From 2-12-FULL-41-16 sp964390625 (GTDB lineage Bacteria > Patescibacteriota > Patescibacteriia > Magasanikbacterales > UBA922), in NCBI GenBank assembly GCA_964390625.1, contig CAYMID010000018.1:1-16591 (forward strand): DNA of 16,591 nucleotides. Reading direction: 5' to 3'. Numbering within the stretch: position 1 is the first letter of the stretch; every line of letters begins with the position of its first letter. The notes under the pieces were generated by a model that saw nothing but the letters and a program-made list of their open reading frames with translations, was not told the DNA's origin and made no database searches. Positions 1 to 7,233 of this stretch are shown in pieces. The position numbers were made by a program, and so were the translations under genes.

Positions 1-279
1 ATGTAATGCCTGGGCAATTAACTCTTGAAAGCGCACAATCACTTGCTCGCGGTTTTGGGCTTGTGAACGCTCGTCTTCGGCCACAACTAAAATTTCGTCA
101 CCATTTGTCAGGCGATTTTTTAACTTTTCACGCACGCGTGTTTTTTGTTCATCAGACAAGCTTTGCGATGCGCCAACACCCCAACGCAATTGCGCCTTGC
201 TCGAGACCTTATTCACATTCTGTCCGCCTGGCCCGCCCGAACGTGCAAATTCAATGGTGTATTCCGAAGCTGGGATCAT
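1..279 (-). CDS. arfB: ArfB/ICT1-like peptidyl-tRNA hydrolase (C-terminus off window)
   Basis: The 93 visible codons begin MIPASEYTIEFARSGGPGGQ and continue NVNKVSSKAQLRW. This is the GGQ-containing catalytic domain of class-I release factors, starting almost at the N-terminus as in ArfB (YaeJ) and mitochondrial ICT1, which lack a stop-codon recognition domain. Family members hydrolyse peptidyl-tRNA on ribosomes stalled without a stop codon. The GGQ is at residues 18-20. The basic C-terminal tail that ArfB inserts into the mRNA channel would lie beyond the left edge. The ATG at 279-277 is chosen because the reading starts 8 nt after the stop of the P-type ATPase gene, on the same strand, with no terminator between them; it is probably the distal gene of that transcript. 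A truncated or unusual RF2 is less likely given the very short N-terminus. Confidence 0.82.
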   Translation of the reverse strand, partial: MIPASEYTIEFARSGGPGGQNVNKVSSKAQLRWGVGASQSLSDEQKTRVREKLKNRLTNGDEILVVAEDERSQAQNREQVIVRFQELIAQALH

Positions 280-287
280 ACGAATAA

Positions 288-2075
288 TTAACGGCTCGCT
301 CGCAACGCGTTAAAAATTGCCACTACATCAATGAGTTCCTGAATCAGGGCGCCAGTGACCGGCGTGATGTAACCGAGCGCCGCAAAAATCATGGCCACCA
401 CGCTGGCACCAATCCCGATTAAAATACTTTGCACAGCAATGCGCACAGCGCGTTGCGAAATATTCATGACTCGCACTACCTGCGACAAATCACCGCCCAA
501 AAACACAATGTCGGCCGCTTCGCTAGCCGCAGTTTGCTCTTCGTTACTAAACACCAACCCCACGTCGGCCAAGGCCAGGGCAGGTGCATCGTTAATTCCA
601 TCTCCCACCATGGCAGTAACCGCCCCCCGCGTTTTTAATTCAGCCACACCGTTCTTTTTGTCCTCGGGAGTGCAGCGTGCCCGCACGGCAATTTCTTTGC
701 CCACCAGACCTAACTGCGCCACCATTCGCGCGGCTGGCTCGGCCCGATCACCGGTAAACAAGTGTAAGGACAAACGATTTTGTTTTAACTGTTCCAGCAC
801 ACGATGCGAATCGGTTTTTAAAATATCCGCAAAAAAGATGCGTCCAAACAATGTGTCGCCCTGCCACACTTCGACCGACTGGCTAAAACTCTCGGTTTGG
901 GCGCGCTTAATCGTGTATTCGCGACCACCAACCTGCCCACTAATCCCCTGCCCAATCGCTTCGCGCACCGCTGCGACTGACACACGCTCAATCGCCGCTG
1001 CTTGCGCTGCCTGCACAATCGCCTTGGCAATCGGGTGTAATGAATTACGCTCCAAGGCCTCGGCCACTTGTAACACTTCGTTCGGCGAATGCGCTGCCAC
1101 AGTCTCGACTCGATTTACCTGTGGTGTACCGAGCGTAATCGTACCGGTTTTATCAAAAATAATATCAGTCACACGCGACAACACTTCCAAACTCGCGATG
1201 CGCTTAACCAAAATACGCTGCTTGGCCGAAGCGCTGAGTCCACCAAACAAGGCAATTGGTGTGGCCAAAATTAACGGACACGGTGTAGCTACCACCAACA
1301 CCGACAGCACGCGCTCCCAACTCCCGGTCGTGATAAAGGCAGCTACTGCAATCGTGGTGGTAAGGGCGGTAAACCACAAACTATATTTATCAGCCAAACG
1401 CACCATTGGGGCTTTTTCCACTTGCGCTTCTTCGACGAGAGCCACGATTTTGCGATACGTAGAATCTTCGTCGCGTTTGGTGACGCGCACAACCATAACA
1501 TCCCCGGTGTTCACCGTACCACTGCGCACCAAATCGCCAGTTACTTTGTCACTCAAATACGGTTCACCGGTTAATGATGATTCATCCAACACACCACTCT
1601 CAGACACGAGTTCGCCATCAAGTGGCACTACCTCGCCTTTGCGCACCAAAATTTCGGCACCAACTGTCACCGCACTGCGGGCCGCGCGCTCCCCGGCCTG
1701 GCCATTACGCCACAGCACCACTTCGTTTGGAATACGGTCTGTGAGGGCCGTCAACGAGGCGCGGGCTTTCTCAAACCCATATTGTTCCAAACCCTGCCCA
1801 GTTGCCAACATTAATGCAATCACTAGCGCAGCCACATATTCGCCCGTAACCACACCCAAAATTACTGCCGCAATTGCAATGTAATCGAGCGCAAATTTAC
1901 CCTCGCGAATCGAGGTCGCGGTTTCCTTGAACAAATCAAAACTCCCGAGCGCAACTCCAGCCAGAGCAATCACCAAAGCCACGGTTGGCGCAATTGGCAG
2001 CGCGGCAAAATACGCCCCAATTAGCCCCAATACTGTAATTGGTGCCCAAAACGAAGCCCAAAAATGTTTATTCAT
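288..2075 (-). CDS. P1B-type heavy-metal-translocating ATPase, TPC subtype
   Basis: This 595-residue membrane pump couples ATP hydrolysis to export of a transition metal. Visible motifs are the actuator TGEP (169-172), the phosphorylated DKTGT (D308), the P1B-specific HP dipeptide in SLHPIA (347-348) and the hinge GDGIND (491-496). The membrane metal motif reads TPCP (264-267), aligned with the CPC of copper pumps, so it is TPC rather than CPC, SPC or CPH. There is no N-terminal HMA domain; the protein starts directly with membrane helices. The last membrane segment contains QELIDVVAIFNALR, where P1B-4 pumps typically have HEG. The substrate is therefore unlikely to be Cu(I); Ni, Co, Fe, Zn or Mn are open. 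The length is normal for an HMA-less pump. It has its own strong promoter and precedes arfB. Confidence 0.93.
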   Translation of the reverse strand: MNKHFWASFWAPITVLGLIGAYFAALPIAPTVALVIALAGVALGSFDLFKETATSIREGKFALDYIAIAAVILGVVTGEYVAALVIALMLATGQGLEQYGFEKARASLTALTDRIPNEVVLWRNGQAGERAARSAVTVGAEILVRKGEVVPLDGELVSESGVLDESSLTGEPYLSDKVTGDLVRSGTVNTGDVMVVRVTKRDEDSTYRKIVALVEEAQVEKAPMVRLADKYSLWFTALTTTIAVAAFITTGSWERVLSVLVVATPCPLILATPIALFGGLSASAKQRILVKRIASLEVLSRVTDIIFDKTGTITLGTPQVNRVETVAAHSPNEVLQVAEALERNSLHPIAKAIVQAAQAAAIERVSVAAVREAIGQGISGQVGGREYTIKRAQTESFSQSVEVWQGDTLFGRIFFADILKTDSHRVLEQLKQNRLSLHLFTGDRAEPAARMVAQLGLVGKEIAVRARCTPEDKKNGVAELKTRGAVTAMVGDGINDAPALALADVGLVFSNEEQTAASEAADIVFLGGDLSQVVRVMNISQRAVRIAVQSILIGIGASVVAMIFAALGYITPVTGALIQELIDVVAIFNALRASR

Positions 2076-2083
2076 ATGGCCGT

Positions 2084-2112
2084 AGTATAGGCCAAGTATG
2101 GGGTGATTTCAA
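2084..2112 (-). promoter_or_regulatory. Sigma-70-type promoter of the TPC-type ATPase gene
   Basis: Read on the minus strand, TTGAAA (2112-2107), a 17-bp spacer and TATACT (2089-2084) lie 8 nt upstream of the ATG at 2075. Transcription should start at or within about two bases of the start codon, so the message would be leaderless or nearly so. No Shine-Dalgarno sequence precedes the ATG. Confidence 0.75.
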
Positions 2113-2113
2113 G

Positions 2114-2213
2114 NNNNNNNNNNNNNNNNNNNNNNNNNNNNNNNNNNNNNNNNNNNNNNNNNNNNNNNNNNNNNNNNNNNNNNNNNNNNNNNNNNNNNNN
2201 NNNNNNNNNNNNN
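2114..2213. other. Assembly gap of 100 N
   Basis: Exactly 100 N is the usual convention for a scaffold gap of unknown size. The C-terminus of the gene to the right is lost in it. Reading frames drawn across it are artefacts. Confidence 0.97.
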
Positions 2214-3027
2214 CCACCAGCAATTCGCGCGGAAAAAAGAAACCAAATGAACGCGGCATATACTCGCCCCGCTCAAATAACTGTCGCCGACGCGGATTGC
2301 GCAAGGCAAATTCAAATTGCGAAGCCAGTGGTCCATCGGCCGTAATATTACCCGCAAAAAACCGTTCGCCTACTAACGTGTCGTCACGCAAAAAGTCAAA
2401 AGCGGCCAATGCTCGACCGTCAGCAGCGACGTTATGCAGGGCTGGGTCAAACACCCACGAATCCTGACAAAACAAACCAGCCACGCGTGGATTATTTTGA
2501 ACCAAATGTGCAATTGTCTGCAAAGCCGCGCGATATTGTGATTCTTCCCAATGCAAACTTGGCACCGACAATCCGGCCATTTGCCACTGTTCACGCTCTT
2601 GGTTAGAAATTACGTGTAAATGGACTACTTCGTCACCATCCTGCACTCCGTATTTACGGAGTAATGTCTGTCCGTCTGGAGCAATTTTAGTCATTACAAT
2701 TGTGAAACGCTCAATCGAAATGGCAGAATTAATATACAGCCAACGACGAATCGCATATTTAATCGCTGTGTGGTTCTGAACCCAATCAATCTGCGTATTT
2801 AAGATCCTTTTTACCATCCCAACAAATTGGTCTGTATTTTTTTGCACTTCATCAGAAATATCATACCCATTCCAGTCAAGGGGATTCGCTAGCAAACACC
2901 GCAAAACCTCACGCAACGCCGCTTCACCATCGGGTCCGTAATGCTCAAAATATTCTTCCAATTTAAGGCGCATTTTGTCACGATAACGCGCAGTTAGGCA
3001 CTCGTAAGCAAAATCGTTTTTAGACAT
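2214..3027 (-). CDS. Unrecognised protein, C-terminus lost in assembly gap
   Basis: About 271 residues are visible, beginning MSKNDFAYECLTARYRDKMR. I do not recognise the family. No signal peptide or membrane helix is visible, so it is probably cytosolic. The N-terminal half is rich in charged helices (EEYFEHYGPDGEAALREVLR). The later part carries a QDSWVFDPALH segment, a DFLRDDTLVGERFF segment and a RNPRRRQLFERGEY segment near the cut. The start at 3027 is supported by GGAAGGAAGGG just upstream and by an 8-nt overlap with the stop of the MFS gene (ATGTCTAA), typical of translational coupling. It is therefore probably co-produced with the transporter. Confidence 0.8.
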
Positions 3028-4222
3028 ACCCTTCCTTCCCCACCCTAAAAAACAACAACACCGCCAACCCCAACGCAATGGCCACAGCAAACACATACTC
3101 CAAATTATGCGCAGCCAGCGCCCCACTTACAAACAAAATTGGTATATCCAAAATACTTTTAAACACATTTAAATTCGACAAGGTCGTGGCTCGACTGCGC
3201 GAATGCACCCGCCGGTTAATTAAATGCGAAAAAATCGGATCACGTACACCCGGAATGGTAATGGCCACAATTACGCCAGCCGCGGCCACCCAAACCCACG
3301 GCACTAGTACGGTCGTTGCGAGACCAGCAATCATAATCAGCACCGTTCCAATTAACACGCGCTCGCCACCAAACCACTGCTCGAATCGACCGGCATTGCG
3401 CTTCATGGTATATGAATAGGCGTGCATAGCCATATAAAATACGCCTAAATCAGTCACATCAAAACCGCGCGCACTCAAAAACGGTTGATACGCGCGCCAG
3501 CTCAAAAATGTGGCGATTGTAATGCAAAGACGATTGAACGCCAACCGCAACAGAAACGGTTGTTCGCGAATGGTCAACAAACTTTCACGAAAAATTCCGA
3601 TCTCACGTTTAGCTAGATTTTTTACATGACGCGGCTCGCGCAATTGTGACCACAGCCAAATGCCAATGATAGTAGCCACGCTGTTGATTGCGAGCAACAT
3701 AATAAACTGCGCCTCAGACAGGTCGTGCGCAATAAACGCCCCCAATGCTGGGGCAAAAATATTAAACAAACTCGTGGCCGAAAGTAAACGTCCATTATGA
3801 TGAGTGGCGTCTTTTTCTTGACCAAGTTCTTTAAGACTATCATACAACATCGCCTCCTCGGTTCCCGAAAAACAAGCAAACGAAGCTGACATCAACACGA
3901 ACACTCCAATAAACAAGGCAAATCCACTCGCAAACATCATTACCAACCACGACAGCAGCAAACAAAACGCGCCCAACAGCAACGTGCGCTTGCGACCAAA
4001 CCGGTCCGCCAAATAACCGGTTGGCACTTCCAGGGACAACGAAGTCAGCGACCACACAATGCTTAGGTAGAAAATTTGGTCCAAACGCAACCCACGGTGC
4101 AAATAAAACAACGTCACCACCGCGTTTATCGCGTTGATTTCCAGCATCGCCTTGCCCCAAAACAACAAACTCGGGTTGCGAGCTAATTGTTGACGGTGTG
4201 AGCCACGCTTACTTTGAGCCAT
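3020..4222 (-). CDS. Major facilitator superfamily transporter
   Basis: This 400-residue polytopic membrane protein has about 12 hydrophobic segments. The MFS motif A is visible as GYLADRFGRKR (69-79), between predicted helices 2 and 3. It is presumably a proton-coupled exporter or uptake carrier; the substrate cannot be told from sequence. The N-terminus (MAQSKRGSHRQQLARN) is basic and cytosolic. The C-terminus ends in a short basic tail that overlaps the start of the unrecognised gene by 8 nt. Upstream, the gene follows the EamA gene by 21 nt, but an extended -10 element at the junction suggests it also has its own promoter. Confidence 0.9.
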   Translation of the reverse strand: MAQSKRGSHRQQLARNPSLLFWGKAMLEINAINAVVTLFYLHRGLRLDQIFYLSIVWSLTSLSLEVPTGYLADRFGRKRTLLLGAFCLLLSWLVMMFASGFALFIGVFVLMSASFACFSGTEEAMLYDSLKELGQEKDATHHNGRLLSATSLFNIFAPALGAFIAHDLSEAQFIMLLAINSVATIIGIWLWSQLREPRHVKNLAKREIGIFRESLLTIREQPFLLRLAFNRLCITIATFLSWRAYQPFLSARGFDVTDLGVFYMAMHAYSYTMKRNAGRFEQWFGGERVLIGTVLIMIAGLATTVLVPWVWVAAAGVIVAITIPGVRDPIFSHLINRRVHSRSRATTLSNLNVFKSILDIPILFVSGALAAHNLEYVFAVAIALGLAVLLFFRVGKEGYV

Positions 4223-4242
4223 AAAAAAGTATTTCGCTCTAC

Positions 4243-4251
4243 ACTATAACA
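4243..4251 (-). promoter_or_regulatory. Extended -10 promoter element of the MFS gene
   Basis: The minus strand reads TGTTATAGT, which is TGn plus TATAGT, 20 nt upstream of the ATG at 4222. It overlaps the stop codon of the preceding EamA gene. No good -35 box is seen at 16-18 bp, which is acceptable for an extended -10 promoter. Confidence 0.45.
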
Positions 4252-5116
4252 GAAAAGCAAGCATTGCGCTGGCAGCCAGGGCCATTCCCGCGCCCAAATA
4301 CTGATGCCAGTTAACCTTTTCTTTGTTGATCCAAACAGCTAAAAAAATTGCTACAGCAGGATAACTTTCTGTTATTGCAGTCACGATCCCAACGTTTTGC
4401 CTTACAACAGCAAAGGAATAACACACCCAGGCGGCCGTATCAACAAGTCCCATACCAAAAACTAACCATTTATATTTTTTAGCATGTTGCACCAACGGAC
4501 TCCACCCCTCCCTTTTGATTATTAAAACGATACAAAATATAGTAAAAACAAACCAAGGACCCCAGACAGCCATAATTGGGGATATATTTCGCGAAGAAGC
4601 CGAGGTTAAAAAATTCGCTAACCCCATACTCAACGCAGCGCAAACTGCCATGGTCACCCCTTTTTCCCATTTTATTCTCCAATGAGACAATGACTCGGTT
4701 GCGACCAAAAGAGTACCAAAAAAAATCAAAGAAACAATCAATAGCTGTCCACCCGAAAGTCCTTCCTTCAAAAATAAATACCCAAGTAATATCGTTATAG
4801 GAAGTTCCAATTCCATGATTATATCAGCGGTTGATAATTTGGCTATTTTAAGCGCCTCAAAATCAACAATTGCCGAAGCAAACGTAACAATTCCTAAAAT
4901 TAGCAGCAACAGCAAATTTGAAAAGGAAAATAGCAAATGAGCGTCTTTTATCATGAGTGGTATAAGTCCAATACTCCCCACGATCCCAATCAGTGCCAGA
5001 GATTCTAGGTCACCTATTTTACGGGTTGATTTTTGAATCAAAAAATCAGCAACTGCCCAAAAAAGCATGGCCAAAAAAGCTGCTGCTAAGGTCCAAAATT
5101 TAACACTTAAATCCAT
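4244..5116 (-). CDS. EamA/DMT-superfamily membrane transporter
   Basis: The protein has 290 residues from the ATG at 5116 (MDLSVKFWTLAAAFLAMLFW). It shows the ten-helix, two-repeat pattern of drug/metabolite transporters. Typical EamA features are the LPITILLGYLFLKEGLSGGQ segment at the end of repeat 1 and its counterpart ESYPAVAIFLAVWINKEKVN in repeat 2. The substrate is unknown. A TTG 24 nt upstream would add eight residues but lies within the palindromic promoter region, so the ATG is preferred. Codon choice is visibly more AT-rich than in the P-type ATPases or the MFS gene and resembles the neighbouring HAD gene, so the two may have been acquired together. Confidence 0.88.
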   Translation of the reverse strand: MDLSVKFWTLAAAFLAMLFWAVADFLIQKSTRKIGDLESLALIGIVGSIGLIPLMIKDAHLLFSFSNLLLLLILGIVTFASAIVDFEALKIAKLSTADIIMELELPITILLGYLFLKEGLSGGQLLIVSLIFFGTLLVATESLSHWRIKWEKGVTMAVCAALSMGLANFLTSASSRNISPIMAVWGPWFVFTIFCIVLIIKREGWSPLVQHAKKYKWLVFGMGLVDTAAWVCYSFAVVRQNVGIVTAITESYPAVAIFLAVWINKEKVNWHQYLGAGMALAASAMLAFLL

Positions 5117-5118
5117 AC

Positions 5119-5138
5119 AGTATAGGTAGTATACTACC
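5119..5138 (-). promoter_or_regulatory. Palindromic promoter or operator of the EamA gene
   Basis: GGTAGTATACTACC (5125-5138) is a perfect 14-bp palindrome. Its centre contains a -10-like TATACT (5133-5128 on the minus strand), 11 nt before the ATG. A second TATACT (5124-5119) abuts it. No convincing -35 box is present. A dimeric regulator bound to the palindrome would block the -10. The operator role is an inference. Confidence 0.45.
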
Positions 5139-5171
5139 AAAAAAATAAAGTGGCGTACAGCCTGTTTTTTG

Positions 5172-5216
5172 CAAAAATCGAAATCTATTTAAGTACGTAC
5201 TTAAATCAAATTCGAT
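5172..5216 (-). terminator. Palindromic intrinsic terminator after the HAD gene
   Basis: A perfect 20-bp palindrome (5187-5206, core AAGTACGTACTT) overlaps the HAD stop codon. Outer arms ATCGAA/TTCGAT (5177-5182 and 5211-5216) share the same centre, giving a long hairpin with a small internal mismatch block. On the minus strand it is followed directly by TTTTT. The stem is AT-rich, so termination strength is uncertain. Confidence 0.55.
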
Positions 5217-5803
5217 GTCTTCAAGAATTCAAAAAAGCTCCCACTGTCCGTAAACACATAGCCATTTATTCCTAAATTGTGTGCAGCCTGAACATTTTCA
5301 GCGCCATCATCAATAAAAATTGCCTCAGCAGGTTTTGCACCTAACCTGTCTAACGTATACAAAAAAATATCCGGACTTGGTTTGACCATTTGCACCTTTG
5401 AGGAAATGATAATTTCGTCAAATAAATCCTTAAAATCCGGGTACATCTGAAAAATTTTTCTATCAAAGATTGTGTGATTTGCGTTAGAGAGAAGGGCAAT
5501 CTTAAAATTATTTTGTTTGAGATTTTGTATAATCCGAATCATGTCGTTGTCTATATCAATATAGCTATCAATCTCATTACGGAGCTGGTCTTTGGATAAG
5601 CCCACGTCCTCATACTGTAAAAAATAATCAAGCAAATCATCTTCTGAAAGCCGTCCCATATCAAACTCGACCAAAGTTGGGCCTAATTTTTCGTCCACAA
5701 AACCTCGATCCAATCTCTTTTCCTTATACCAGCCCAATATTAGTGGTTTAAAGATAACACCAAAACAATCGAAAATAATTGTATTTATATTCTGTGACGA
5801 CAT
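5201..5803 (-). CDS. HAD-superfamily hydrolase
   Basis: This is a 200-residue cytosolic phosphatase-like protein. All four HAD motifs can be read: motif I IIFDCFGVI with nucleophile D12, motif II LLSNAN (S106), motif III K141 in MVKPSPD, and motif IV FIDDGAEN (D165/D166). The residue two after the nucleophile is F rather than the D of most phosphatases, as happens in some class-IA (YihX/haloacid-dehalogenase-like) members. The cap is a small helical insert after motif I. The substrate is unknown; small phosphorylated metabolites are usual. Like the EamA gene it is AT-rich compared with the rest of the window. A -10-like TATAGT (5826-5821) lies 17 nt upstream of the ATG, with a poor -35, and no Shine-Dalgarno sequence is seen. 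Confidence 0.88.
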   Translation of the reverse strand: MSSQNINTIIFDCFGVIFKPLILGWYKEKRLDRGFVDEKLGPTLVEFDMGRLSEDDLLDYFLQYEDVGLSKDQLRNEIDSYIDIDNDMIRIIQNLKQNNFKIALLSNANHTIFDRKIFQMYPDFKDLFDEIIISSKVQMVKPSPDIFLYTLDRLGAKPAEAIFIDDGAENVQAAHNLGINGYVFTDSGSFFEFLKTSNLI

Positions 5804-5856
5804 ATTTTTTTCAAAAGGCTACTATACCACGTCTTTGTGACTCTAGAAAGTTTTAC

Positions 5857-5892
5857 TAAAAAAAATAACAGAGATTTTAACCCTGTTATTTT
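5857..5892 (-). terminator. Intrinsic terminator after tRNA-Trp
   Basis: The minus strand reads AAAATAACAG, an 11-nt loop, then CTGTTATTTT (arms 5892-5883 and 5871-5862), running straight into a T tract. It begins four bases after the tRNA CCA end and separates the tRNA from the HAD gene. Confidence 0.8.
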
Positions 5893-5896
5893 ACGC

Positions 5897-5970
5897 TGGC
5901 AGGCGCGGCCAGAATCGAACTGACGCTAACGGTTTTGGAGACCGTAGTACTACCATTATACGACGCGCCC
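5897..5970 (-). tRNA. trnW: tRNA-Trp (anticodon CCA), CCA end encoded
   Basis: The 74-nt gene folds as a cloverleaf. The acceptor arms are GGGCGCG and CGCGCCT (one terminal G-U). The D arm has an AATGGTA loop. The anticodon arm ACGGT-CTCCAAA-ACCGT has anticodon CCA at 5936-5938. The T arm contains TTCGATTC. The discriminator is G and the 3' CCA is encoded (5899-5897). It has its own promoter and terminator. Confidence 0.95.
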
Positions 5971-5985
5971 ATTGAATGTGGGCAC

Positions 5986-6014
5986 ACTATAACGGATTTG
6001 AAGCAAAAAGGCAA
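5986..6014 (-). promoter_or_regulatory. Promoter of tRNA-Trp
   Basis: TTGCCT (6014-6009), a 17-bp spacer and TATAGT (5991-5986) place transcription start about 9 nt before the mature tRNA. The promoter lies immediately after the stop codon of the DUF1189 gene. Confidence 0.7.
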
Positions 6015-6018
6015 GGCC

Positions 6019-6843
6019 CTAGGCCGCAGTATCAACCGACGCAGAATCAGCCTCTGGCTTGGGTGTCACTGGTGCGACTGATGTGCGCAAAACTAGATAA
6101 ACCACTGTGCCTAAAACTAAAGTATACAAGCCTGGAATCATCAAGCCGGTCCAGTGGCCAATTTGTTGCAACAACGTTGGCAAGGTGATCGCGTACAGGG
6201 CCACAGTCCAAACCTGACGGCGACTCCACGTGGCGGCAAAATTTTGATTTTTACGGAAAACCAACCACATCACCACTGCCACCACACCCGCATACAATGA
6301 TTTAACTACTACACCCAGCAACCAGCTGACGCCAAAGAAAATCAAACCCAAAACTTGCGCCCCACGCTGCGTGCCCCAATTCGCGGCTTGCGCCAAATCC
6401 GCTTTGGTCCACTTACCCTCGCCATACTCGGCCAGCGGCATAGTCTGAGTGGAACCACTGTCATTATCAAACACACTTAGAGTGGTACTAGTTAACAAAA
6501 TCACAGCCTCGTCCGAATTGCGGTAACCATCAATCGTCGCCGTGCTCGTTGCGCGCACGTCAAACACCGCGCGAATCCCCTCTTCTTTGATTTCCCACTG
6601 CTGGGGACCAACCACTGTTAGTACACCGCCTTTTAATTCGGCTTGGAAATCCGGCACATTTTGTTCCACCTTAGTTTTGATTTGCGCAAAAACTGGTGGC
6701 AAATTACGGGCCAAAACCCCAGCAGAAATAGCCGACACCACCCCCATAAACACCAACACATAAACCCACGCCCGACCAAAACGATTGCGCTGCGCAGCCA
6801 ACCAATCTGTATCAAACAAACTACGGTAAAAAGTTTTGAGCAT
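6019..6843 (-). CDS. DUF1189-family membrane protein
   Basis: This 274-residue protein has an N-terminal helix (WVYVLVFMGVVSAISAGVLA), an extracytoplasmic region of about 110 residues, and three or four C-terminal helices ending in a charged tail (TPKPEADSASVDTAA). The outer region contains VPDFQAELKGGVLTV, the 'pdf...l..G.L' pattern typical of DUF1189. The family is integral to the cytoplasmic membrane and its biochemical role is not established. The ATG is only 7 nt after the bL33 terminator hairpin and lacks a Shine-Dalgarno sequence. It therefore depends on read-through, or on a promoter I could not find. The gene sits between bL33 and tRNA-Trp. Confidence 0.75.
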   Translation of the reverse strand: MLKTFYRSLFDTDWLAAQRNRFGRAWVYVLVFMGVVSAISAGVLARNLPPVFAQIKTKVEQNVPDFQAELKGGVLTVVGPQQWEIKEEGIRAVFDVRATSTATIDGYRNSDEAVILLTSTTLSVFDNDSGSTQTMPLAEYGEGKWTKADLAQAANWGTQRGAQVLGLIFFGVSWLLGVVVKSLYAGVVAVVMWLVFRKNQNFAATWSRRQVWTVALYAITLPTLLQQIGHWTGLMIPGLYTLVLGTVVYLVLRTSVAPVTPKPEADSASVDTAA

Positions 6844-6867
6844 AAAACAAAAGGCCCAAAGGGCCTT
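6844..6867 (-). terminator. Intrinsic terminator or attenuator after bL33
   Basis: The minus strand reads AAGGCCC-TTT-GGGCCTT followed by TTGTTTT. The 7-bp GC-rich stem starts 2 nt after the bL33 stop codon. The DUF1189 start codon immediately follows the T-rich stretch, so this may be a partial terminator that lowers DUF1189 expression. Confidence 0.75.
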
Positions 6868-6869
6868 AG

Positions 6870-7025
6870 TTATTTAGTTTCTTTGTGTTCCTTGTGTGAG
6901 CCACAATTGCTGCAGAACTTGCTGAGCATAAGGCGGTTCTTGAGGATCTTTTTGTTCTTGCGCGAAAAGTAGTTAACCGTTCCGCATTCAGAACATTCAA
7001 ACTTGATCATGTTGTCTTGCGACAT
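6870..7025 (-). CDS. rpmG: 50S ribosomal protein bL33
   Basis: This is a 51-residue basic protein of the large ribosomal subunit. It begins MSQDNMIKFECSECGTVNYF and ends in HKEHKETK, like bL33. Two CxxC pairs (C11/C14 and C38/C41) mark the zinc-binding form. The start at 7025 gives the normal family length; longer in-frame extensions would run through the leader. There is no Shine-Dalgarno sequence. It is transcribed from a consensus promoter with an approximately 70-nt leader and ends at a strong hairpin. Confidence 0.95.
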   Translation of the reverse strand: MSQDNMIKFECSECGTVNYFSRKNKKILKNRLMLSKFCSNCGSHKEHKETK

Positions 7026-7102
7026 AGTGGAAAAATTGAAAGCGCCCCAAAGGGCTAGACACTGCGGACGCGGCATCTACCATTGCCACTAACAGTAGGA
7101 CC

Positions 7103-7131
7103 ATAATAGCAGTTATCTTAGCCATTGTCAA
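7103..7131 (-). promoter_or_regulatory. Consensus promoter of bL33
   Basis: TTGACA (7131-7126), 17 bp, then TATTAT (7108-7103). The leader to the ATG at 7025 is about 70 nt. It contains a small hairpin around AGCCCTTTGGGGCGCT just before a T-rich stretch, which may modulate expression. It is back-to-back with the ABC-F promoter. Confidence 0.85.
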
Positions 7132-7195
7132 GGGGGGTTTGAACATATGAATACCCCTACTGGAAAACCCAAAAACAGCCAAAAACCGCTTATTC

Positions 7196-7224
7196 TTGAC
7201 AAAATCCCCAAAAAACCGTATCCT
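7196..7224 (+). promoter_or_regulatory. Promoter of the ABC-F gene
   Basis: TTGACA (7196-7201), a 17-bp spacer and TATCCT (7219-7224) lie 9 nt before ATG 7234. Transcription would begin within about 3 nt of the start codon, giving a leaderless or near-leaderless mRNA. The position rules out the longer reading frame opening at 7147. Confidence 0.78.
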
Positions 7225-7233
7225 AGGGCCACT

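Noticed and set aside
391..1884. A 497-codon plus-strand frame opposite the TPC ATPase
   Set aside because: It is a shadow of a gene with clear P-type ATPase motifs; its composition has no domain and no start signal.
2068..3126. A long minus-strand reading frame of 352 codons spanning the N run
   Set aside because: It is open only because N codons cannot be stops. The real gene starts at 3027 with a Shine-Dalgarno sequence and its end is unknown.
7026..7100. A tRNA-like stretch upstream of bL33
   Set aside because: It lacks the T-loop TTCRANNC and a consistent cloverleaf.
7147..7233. An upstream ATG that would add 29 residues to the ABC-F protein
   Set aside because: The -35/-10 promoter lies between it and ATG 7234, and the extra residues do not look like part of the cassette.
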